This document shows positions 13,378-18,344 of a stretch of 18,344 nucleotides of DNA, piece by piece. The position numbers were made by a program, and so were the translations under genes. A model generated the notes under the pieces. It saw only the letters and a program-made list of their open reading frames with translations. It did no database searches and was not told the DNA's origin. The DNA comes from Persephonella sp. (GTDB lineage: Bacteria; Aquificota; Aquificia; Aquificales; Hydrogenothermaceae). Each line of letters starts with the position of its first letter. The stretch's first letter is position 1. Where the stretch lies: positions 1-18,344 of the forward strand of contig JALTAS010000047.1 in the NCBI GenBank assembly GCA_027058925.1, given 5' to 3'.

Positions 13378-13393
13378 TGGCACGCTGTTTGCT
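13378..13393 (+). promoter_or_regulatory. Sigma-54 promoter of the TrpD-like - cysH - tauE operon
   Basis: TGGCACGCTGTTTGCT matches every fixed position of the -24/-12 consensus TGGCACG-N4-TTGCW, with GG at 13379-13380 and GC at 13391-13392. The start site is near 13404, giving a 26-nt leader that includes the Shine-Dalgarno GGAGG (13418-13422) for the ATG at 13430. No comparable sigma-70 promoter is seen in the divergent region. Confidence 0.92.
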
Positions 13394-13429
13394 TTAAGGA
13401 AATACAGAAACCTCACTGGAGGACCTGTT

Positions 13430-14443
13430 ATGGAAAAGATATTTTTTAAGCTGAGAAAAAGGAAAGGAAACGGGAAGCTTTGCTCCGGAACTTCTGGAAT
13501 GGTAAGGAATATATTAGAAGGAAGCTATTCTGATATAAAGATCGCTGCCGCTCTTGTATGTTTAAAGCATAATAAATCCCCAAAATCTTACAAAGCGGCT
13601 TTAAATGTTCTGGATGGGTATAAAAAAATACCTTTTAAGGATGAAAACTCAATAGAGATTGCCTATCCTTACAGGAGAAAAAACTTTTCTCCATACTTTT
13701 TGATTGCTTCAGGAATCATTCTCTCACTGCTTCCAAGAAGCGAGATAAAAACTGTTTTTCACGGAGAAAATCTGCCATTGCCTACAACCAAGGATATTTT
13801 TGATTATCTGGATATATCAACCGTGTCAAATGAAGACAGCTACAACATACTGAAAAACCTGAATATTGGATTTTTTAACAGAAAACTTTTTCTGCCTCAG
13901 CTATCATCAATCAACCATATTAGAATAGATCTGAATATAAATGATGTTTTCTGTCATGTTGAAAAATACCTTAATCCCCTTTCTTCAGAGTATGCTGTAG
14001 GTGGAGTGAAAAACAATAGACAGCTTTTGTTCTACAGGGATCTCTTAAAAGAAAGGTACAGAAGATTTGCTTTGATTGAAGACAGAGAAGGATTCCCTGA
14101 TATAACATCTTCAACAAATGTATATATTTTTGGGGATAAGGAAGAGATAATAGAGATTGATATATCTGTTTTTAAAGGAAAAGATTTTCTGTACAAAAAA
14201 CTTGATCTTTCTGAGCATGTTAGCTTTATAAAAGATCTCTTAGATAAGAAAATACCTGAGTATGAACCACTGCTTCATTTAAACAGCGGACTTCTTTTAT
14301 ATCTTAAAGGTGTTGTGAATGACCTAAAAGAAGGATTTGAACTGTCTGAAGAACTTTTTAAAAAGTATGATTACCTGCAGGTTTTAAAAAACATCCAGAG
14401 ATACTCAGAATACCTGAATTACAAAAATATATATGAACTTTAA
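13430..14443 (+). CDS. TrpD2/YbiB-like (anthranilate phosphoribosyltransferase superfamily) protein lacking the catalytic motifs
   Basis: A 337-aa protein following the anthranilate phosphoribosyltransferase plan: a helical N-terminal domain with YSDIKIAAALVCLKHNKS (33-50), then ASGIILSLLPRSEIKTVFHGE (93-113), LFLPQLSSINHIRIDLNIND (153-172), a LNPL-x-x-EYAVGGV stretch (181-193) and a C-terminal HLNSGLLLYLKG...DLKEGFELS helix pair (283-306). The PRPP-binding GTGGD is absent and KHGN is reduced to FHGE, so tryptophan synthesis is unlikely. The YbiB/TrpD2 branch includes members that lack this activity and bind nucleic acid (E. coli YbiB). The ATG at 13430 has GGAGG eight bases upstream. An upstream in-frame TTG (13319) is rejected because it precedes the promoter. 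First gene of the sigma-54 operon with cysH; its role in sulfur assimilation is unknown. Confidence 0.82.
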   Translation: MEKIFFKLRKRKGNGKLCSGTSGMVRNILEGSYSDIKIAAALVCLKHNKSPKSYKAALNVLDGYKKIPFKDENSIEIAYPYRRKNFSPYFLIASGIILSLLPRSEIKTVFHGENLPLPTTKDIFDYLDISTVSNEDSYNILKNLNIGFFNRKLFLPQLSSINHIRIDLNINDVFCHVEKYLNPLSSEYAVGGVKNNRQLLFYRDLLKERYRRFALIEDREGFPDITSSTNVYIFGDKEEIIEIDISVFKGKDFLYKKLDLSEHVSFIKDLLDKKIPEYEPLLHLNSGLLLYLKGVVNDLKEGFELSEELFKKYDYLQVLKNIQRYSEYLNYKNIYEL

Positions 14444-14453
14444 GGAGGAGAGT

Positions 14454-15161
14454 ATGTTTACAAAAGAGTTTGTGAAGGAAAAGAGCGATCACTTTGAAAA
14501 CCTGCCTGCGCAGGATCTCTTGAAATGGGTTTTTGAAAACTTTAAAAATGTTGGTTTTACATCTTCATTCAGTGCAGATGATGTATCAATAATCCATATG
14601 ATAAAACAGATAAAACCTGATGCCCTCATTATTTTTATTGATACAGATTACCACTTTCCAGAAACTTACCAGCTTGTTGAGAAGCTAAAGAAGGAATGGG
14701 ATCTGAATCTAAAGATTATTAAACCTCTTATATCAGTTGAAGAGCAGGACAGAATATACGGAGAAAAGCTGTATGAGAAGGATCCTGATAAATGCTGTGA
14801 GATAAGAAAGATAGAGCCTTTAAAAAGGGTTTTAAAAGATCTTGATGTATGGATTACAGGAATGAGAAGGGATCAGTCTCCAACAAGAGCAAATATTGGA
14901 AAGCTTGAAACACACAGGCTCCCGGATGGAAAGCTGATTCTTAAGGTTAACCCTATAGCAGACTGGACGAGGAAAGATGTGTGGAGCTATGTTGAAGAAA
15001 ATAAACTTCCTTACAATCCTCTCTATGACCAGAACTATCTCAGTATTGGCTGTGCCCCATGCACAAGGCCTGTGTTGGAAGGGGAGGACGAAAGAGCCGG
15101 CAGATGGGCTGGGAAAGGAAAATTAGAATGTGGATTACACACATTTACAGAGAAAGAATAA
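14454..15161 (+). CDS. cysH: Assimilatory APS reductase ([4Fe-4S] type)
   Basis: The enzyme reduces APS to sulfite and AMP with thioredoxin-type electrons. From ATG 14454 it is 235 aa: the nucleotide loop FTSSFSADDVS (35-45), IDTDYHFPETY (62-72), KCCEIRK with Cys114-Cys115, IGCAPCTRP with Cys200 and Cys203, and the C-terminal ERAGRWAGKGKLECGLH (213-229) carrying catalytic Cys226. The CC...CXXC cluster set marks APS reductase rather than cluster-free PAPS reductase, consistent with Sat lacking an APS kinase. I prefer 14454 over an in-frame ATG at 14433: AAGGAGGAG lies directly before it, while 14433 lies inside the upstream gene. The gap to the TrpD-like stop is 10 bp, and the stop abuts the tauE ATG. 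The [4Fe-4S] cluster makes it a client of Fe-S carriers. Confidence 0.95.
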   Translation: MFTKEFVKEKSDHFENLPAQDLLKWVFENFKNVGFTSSFSADDVSIIHMIKQIKPDALIIFIDTDYHFPETYQLVEKLKKEWDLNLKIIKPLISVEEQDRIYGEKLYEKDPDKCCEIRKIEPLKRVLKDLDVWITGMRRDQSPTRANIGKLETHRLPDGKLILKVNPIADWTRKDVWSYVEENKLPYNPLYDQNYLSIGCAPCTRPVLEGEDERAGRWAGKGKLECGLHTFTEKE

Positions 15162-15926
15162 ATGGATCTTGCAATTTTAGGTGGAATATTAGGCTTGATT
15201 ATAGGGATTTCTGGAGTGGGAGGAGGAATGTTAACAACACCTGCCCTTACTCTGCTCATGGGGGTTCCTATCGCAACTGCGGTGGGAACCAGCCTCCTTT
15301 TTTCAGCTATCACCAAGGTTTTTGCATCACTCGTTTATATTAAAAGAGGACTTGTTTGCATAAGGCTTGCCACCTTACTGGCAGCAGGAAGCATACCTGG
15401 AGCTCTCCTTGGAAGTTACTCATTTCACTATCTTTTTGAGCTAAACCCTTCTGTGGCATCAAAAGTGATCCCTTCTTTTATACTATTTATGATCTTTGCT
15501 TCCTGCTGTTTTTCTTATTACAGAATGTTTACAAAGAATGAAAAGATAATAAACTTTGATATAAGAACAAAGCCTATTGTTATTCCTATTATCGGTTTTG
15601 TTGTTGGTTTTGATATAGGATTTACATCAATCGGTGCAGGTATTATTGTTGCCTCAATCCTGCTTGCCCTGTGTCCTATGAATCCTTCAAAAATCGTTGG
15701 TACGGATATCGTCCACGGCTTTGTTTTGAGCCTTTTTGCAGGAAGCATCCATTATTCTCTTGGCGGAGTAGACAAAGGAATACTTTTTTATCTTCTTCAG
15801 GGAGGAATAATTGGCGTTGTTTTAGGAGCTTTTATCTCTCCTTATCTTCCACAGAAACCTTTTAGATTTGCATTAAACTCAGCTGTTCTGATTTTTGCTA
15901 TCCTTTTTGCTAAGAAGGTACTGTGA
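15162..15926 (+). CDS. TauE/SafE-family membrane transporter
   Basis: The 254-aa protein has about eight hydrophobic segments and the internal repeat of the TauE/SafE family. The first half opens GGILGLIIGISGVGGGMLTTPAL (7-29) and VGTSLLFSAITKVFASLVY (42-60); the second repeats with GFVVGFDIGFTSIGAGIIVASIL (about 145-167) and VGTDIVHGFVLSLFAGSIHY (about 178-197). Members move sulfite, sulfoacetate, sulfate or other anions across the inner membrane. It is the last gene of the cysH operon, its ATG touching the cysH stop, and no other sulfate permease is in the window. I infer sulfate uptake; sulfite export is an alternative. The Shine-Dalgarno is weak, so it probably relies on coupling. Its last 48 bases overlap rsmA on the other strand. 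Confidence 0.9.
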   Translation: MDLAILGGILGLIIGISGVGGGMLTTPALTLLMGVPIATAVGTSLLFSAITKVFASLVYIKRGLVCIRLATLLAAGSIPGALLGSYSFHYLFELNPSVASKVIPSFILFMIFASCCFSYYRMFTKNEKIINFDIRTKPIVIPIIGFVVGFDIGFTSIGAGIIVASILLALCPMNPSKIVGTDIVHGFVLSLFAGSIHYSLGGVDKGILFYLLQGGIIGVVLGAFISPYLPQKPFRFALNSAVLIFAILFAKKVL

Positions 15927-16679
15927 ATAAAGATTTATAAAATCTTCAACCTCAAGCTCTTCAGCCCTTTTTTCAGGAGATATGTTTGCTTTTTTTAATA
16001 TTTCAGAATCAATTTTGCTCCTTAGCATCTTTCTTCGTGAGCTGAAAAGAGATGAAACAAAATTTTTGTAACCTTTTTTATCAAAATCAGGAATGTTTTT
16101 CCTGGGAAACATTTTTACAACTGCAGATGTTACCTTTGGGGGAGGTTTGAAAAATCTTGCAGGAACGCTCATCACATACTCAATATCAAAATATGTTCTC
16201 AAAAACACACTCAAAAATGTATACTGCTTTGTTTTTGGTCTGGCAATCAGCTTCAGGGCAACTTCTTTCTGCAACATAAAAATGCACATCTCAATAATTT
16301 CCAGATAAAATGGCATATTAACAAGTATTAGGGAGGCAACATTATACGGAAGGTTTCCAGCAACTTTTATCTTTTTTCCTTCTGAAATATCAAAAAGATT
16401 AACCTCAAAAAAGTCTTTTTTAACAAGCTTGAAGTTTTTGTATTCTGAAAATCTTTCCTTAATTACAGGATATGCTTCAGGATCTATCTCTATCCCGTAT
16501 AGCTTTTCTGGTTTTCTTCTCAGTATCTCTTCTGTTAGCTGGCCTGTTCCTACACCTATCTCAACAATTATATCCTCAGGTTTTATATCTAACTCATCTA
16601 CTATTTTTTGGATCACTCCTGGTGCTATTAAAAGATGCTGTCCAAATTTTTTCTTTGTTTTGAAATACTTATCCTTCAA
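15879..16679 (-). CDS. rsmA: 16S rRNA dimethyladenosine transferase (RsmA/KsgA)
   Basis: RsmA dimethylates two adjacent adenines near the 3' end of 16S rRNA during 30S maturation, using S-adenosylmethionine. The 266-aa protein has KKKFGQHLL (9-17), the SAM motif VEIGVGTGQLTE (39-50), GIEIDPEAY (62-70) and the catalytic NLPYN (109-113), then FFKPPPKVTSAVV (about 177-189) typical of the family. The start is a TTG (16679) overlapping the galU end by 11 bases, and no better in-frame start precedes the conserved KKKFGQH. Its last 48 bases lie under tauE on the opposite strand. This covers only the C-terminal tail, so no core residues are shared. Confidence 0.95.
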   Translation of the reverse strand: MKDKYFKTKKKFGQHLLIAPGVIQKIVDELDIKPEDIIVEIGVGTGQLTEEILRRKPEKLYGIEIDPEAYPVIKERFSEYKNFKLVKKDFFEVNLFDISEGKKIKVAGNLPYNVASLILVNMPFYLEIIEMCIFMLQKEVALKLIARPKTKQYTFLSVFLRTYFDIEYVMSVPARFFKPPPKVTSAVVKMFPRKNIPDFDKKGYKNFVSSLFSSRRKMLRSKIDSEILKKANISPEKRAEELEVEDFINLYSQYLLSKKDSKNQNS

Positions 16680-17550
16680 GCTCTTTTGCCTTTTGTTGTA
16701 TTAGCTCTTTTACAAAATCTTTTGTATCTTCTCTTTCAAGGGCAAAATCTATTATGGCTTTAATGTAACCTATTTTGTTTCCTGTATCATGCCTCAAACC
16801 TTCAATATCTTTTGAGTATATGACCTCTTCTTTTCTCAGAGTCATTAATGCATCTGTGAGCTGAAGCTCTCCACCTTTCCCGAAAGGTGTTCTTCTTAAA
16901 GCTCCAAATATGTTTGGAGTAAGAACATATCTTCCTATTATTGCTGATGTTGAAGGGGCTTCTTCTGGTTCGGGCTTTTCAACAAGATAGTTAACAAGCC
17001 TTATGTTATCCTCTATAAAAGTTCCCTCAACTATGCCGTATTTGTAGGTCTCTTCTTTAGGAACCTCAGTTGTTCCTATAACAGACTTTCCAAACTTTTT
17101 ATAAACATCTATAAGCTGTCTTAATCCGGGGTATTCATTATTTATGATTAATTCGTCTCCAAGCAGTACAGCAAAAGGCTCATTCCCTATCGCAGGTTCT
17201 GCTGTCAGTATGGCATGCCCAAGACCAAGCTGTTCTTTTTGCCTTATATAAATGAAGTTTGCAAGATTTGAAACTTCCCTAACCAGATTTACAAGCTCTT
17301 CCTTCCCTGCTCTTTCAAGGGCTTCTTCAAGATCTGGTGCATAATCAAAATGATCCTCAATAGCCCTTTTGTGCCTTCCGGTTACGAATATTATTGTATC
17401 TATTCCAGAGGCAACAGCCTCCTCAACTATATACTGAATTATTGGTTTATCAACTATCGGCATCATCTCTTTTGGTGTTGCTTTTGTTGCAGGCAAAAAC
17501 CTAGTCCCGAATCCTGCAACAGGTATAACAGCCTTTCTTATTTTGTACAT
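16669..17550 (-). CDS. galU: UTP-glucose-1-phosphate uridylyltransferase
   Basis: GalU makes UDP-glucose from UTP and glucose 1-phosphate for cell-surface polysaccharides and other glycosides. The 293-aa protein has the nucleotidyltransferase signature GFGTRFLPATKATPKEMMPI (13-32), DKPIIQYIVEEAVASGI (34-50), a GLGHAI motif, LLGDELI (metal Asp), VEKPEP and a C-terminal DTGNKIGYIKA, all in family order and length. Its ATG lies one base after the purC stop region (stop at 17552), so purC, galU and rsmA form one run of touching or overlapping genes. Confidence 0.96.
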   Translation of the reverse strand: MYKIRKAVIPVAGFGTRFLPATKATPKEMMPIVDKPIIQYIVEEAVASGIDTIIFVTGRHKRAIEDHFDYAPDLEEALERAGKEELVNLVREVSNLANFIYIRQKEQLGLGHAILTAEPAIGNEPFAVLLGDELIINNEYPGLRQLIDVYKKFGKSVIGTTEVPKEETYKYGIVEGTFIEDNIRLVNYLVEKPEPEEAPSTSAIIGRYVLTPNIFGALRRTPFGKGGELQLTDALMTLRKEEVIYSKDIEGLRHDTGNKIGYIKAIIDFALEREDTKDFVKELIQQKAKELEG

Positions 17551-17551
17551 A

Positions 17552-18265
17552 TTATTCCCCCTTTTTTTCTATCTTTTCCAGTATCTTCCTGTATCCCTCA
17601 ATAAGATCACCAAGATCAAATCTGAACCTGTCTTTATCAAGGCTTTCTCCTGTTTTTGCATCCCAGAACCTGCATGTATCAGGGGATATCTCATCTGCAA
17701 GAACTATCTGACAATCTTTTCTGCCAAACTCAAGCTTGAAATCAACAAGAATAACTCCCTGTTTTTCCATAAATTCTTTTATTATTTCATTAACTTTGAG
17801 GGCTATCTCTTTCATCTTATGAACTTCTTCAGGTTTTGCCAGATCCATCGCGTATATGTGCTGTTCACATATTATAGGGTCGTGAAGTTCATCATTTTTT
17901 AGATAAAACTCAATTAGAGGAGGTTCAAACTTTGTTTTTTCGGGAATACCAAGCCTTCTAACGATACTTCCAGCAGCCATGTTTCTGACAACAACCTCAA
18001 CAGGTATGATCTGTACTTTGTATATAAGCATCTCTCTGTCGGACAGCTTTTTTATAAAATGGGTTGGGATTCCTTTTTCGCCAAGAAGCTGGAAGAAAAA
18101 AGAGGATATTGTGTTGTTCAGAATACCTTTTCCTTTAATGGTTGCTTTTTTGACGGCATCAAACGCAGTTGCAGAATCTTTAAAGTATGCTATCACTTTG
18201 TCTGGTTGATCTGTTGCATATATTATTTTTGCTTTTCCTTCATATATCTTTTCTTTTTTTTCCAT
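17552..18265 (-). CDS. purC: SAICAR synthetase (phosphoribosylaminoimidazole-succinocarboxamide synthase)
   Basis: PurC joins aspartate to CAIR with ATP in purine synthesis. The 237-aa protein has the N-terminal YEGKAKIIYAT (9-19), the VVRNMAAGS motif (about 92-100), LVDFKLEFG (about 172-180) and DEISPDTCRFWD (about 191-202), all typical of the family, and is of normal length. AGGAGGA lies four bases before the ATG and also carries the stop of the gene upstream, so it is likely coupled to that gene. galU follows immediately. Confidence 0.97.
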   Translation of the reverse strand: MEKKEKIYEGKAKIIYATDQPDKVIAYFKDSATAFDAVKKATIKGKGILNNTISSFFFQLLGEKGIPTHFIKKLSDREMLIYKVQIIPVEVVVRNMAAGSIVRRLGIPEKTKFEPPLIEFYLKNDELHDPIICEQHIYAMDLAKPEEVHKMKEIALKVNEIIKEFMEKQGVILVDFKLEFGRKDCQIVLADEISPDTCRFWDAKTGESLDKDRFRFDLGDLIEGYRKILEKIEKKGE

Positions 18266-18274
18266 CTATTCCTC

Positions 18275-18344
18275 CTATAGATTTTCTTTTGCTAAAAGCT
18301 TAAAGTAATCATATTTTGATAACTGAAGAACCTGATTAAAAACG
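18275..18344 (-). CDS. C-terminal end of an unidentified gene, 5' part beyond the window
   Basis: On the minus strand one frame stays open from the window edge for 22 codons to a TAG at 18277-18275. Its predicted end is KYDYFKLLAKENL. The stop sits in the Shine-Dalgarno of purC (TAGGAGG), the arrangement seen for co-translated genes in this window. The other two minus-strand frames contain stops. The fragment is too short to name. Confidence 0.5.
   Translation of the reverse strand, partial: VFNQVLQLSKYDYFKLLAKENL

Noticed and set aside
13319..13429. A 37-residue N-terminal extension of the TrpD-like protein from TTG 13319
   Set aside because: It runs through the enhancer arm and the perfect sigma-54 promoter; ATG 13430 with GGAGG fits the family and the predicted 5' end.
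18332..18341. CTGATTAAAA, matching part of the enhancer half-site
   Set aside because: A single half-site within the partial coding sequence with no partner arm in view and no sigma-54 element nearby.
1..18344. CRISPR arrays, insertion sequences, prophage genes, tRNA or rRNA genes
   Set aside because: No regularly spaced repeats, transposase-like proteins, phage proteins or tRNA/rRNA-like stretches were recognised by reading both strands; coding runs are near continuous.

Overview
The window (roughly 37% G+C by eye) looks like the chromosome of a thermophilic, chemolithoautotrophic Aquificota bacterium, most like the Hydrogenothermaceae (Persephonella/Sulfurihydrogenibium type). The basis is low GC, Lys/Ile/Glu-rich proteins, tightly packed mixed-function operons, a zinc-type ATP sulfurylase and c-type cytochrome proteins. 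This is inference from protein flavour, not a marker-gene placement.

Layout. (1) 1-4774, minus strand: one close-packed operon, hemJ - nadC - leuB - di-heme cytochrome c peroxidase - membrane GGDEF/EAL protein (cut by the window start). (2) 4871-5014, plus: a 47-aa Cys-rich single-TM protein that meets the next gene stop-to-stop. (3) 5015-8279, minus: sigma-54 activator - ylxP-like - rbfA - sppA, then erpA/iscA-type carrier. (4) 8334-9690, minus: secreted thioredoxin-like protein, two-TM HAMP protein, small secreted CXXCH protein. (5) 9759-15926: a complete assimilatory sulfate-reduction locus as two divergent operons, sat - sulfite reductase::TusA fusion (minus) and a TrpD/YbiB-like gene - APS reductase cysH - TauE/SafE transporter (plus). 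Together they take sulfate to APS, sulfite and sulfide with no APS kinase. (6) 15879-18344, minus: housekeeping purC - galU - rsmA, with the end of one more gene at the edge.

Main discovery. The divergent sulfur operons each have a textbook -24/-12 sigma-54 promoter: TGGCATGCCAATTGCT on the minus strand at 13236-13221, and TGGCACGCTGTTTGCT on the plus strand at 13378-13393. Between them lies one inverted repeat (13285-13327) with half-site TCTGRTCAAAAWWTAA. Its centre is about 96 and 98 bp from the two predicted start sites. The same inverted repeat occurs once more (8884-8927), about 97 bp upstream of a sigma-54-like promoter (8835-8819) driving the secreted thioredoxin-like gene. That gene lies directly upstream of a sigma-54 enhancer-binding protein (6894-8279) whose receiver domain looks degenerate. 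I read this as an undescribed sigma-54 regulon for sulfate assimilation with a common enhancer site at fixed distance. The neighbouring activator is the leading candidate regulator. The promoters also correct two gene starts: sat begins at 13192 and the TrpD-like gene at 13430.

A second layer of control is possible at the thioredoxin-like gene. A 12-bp hairpin covers its Shine-Dalgarno sequence, but a transcript from the sigma-54 start would lack most of the 5' arm. Only sigma-54 transcripts, not read-through from upstream, would then be well translated.
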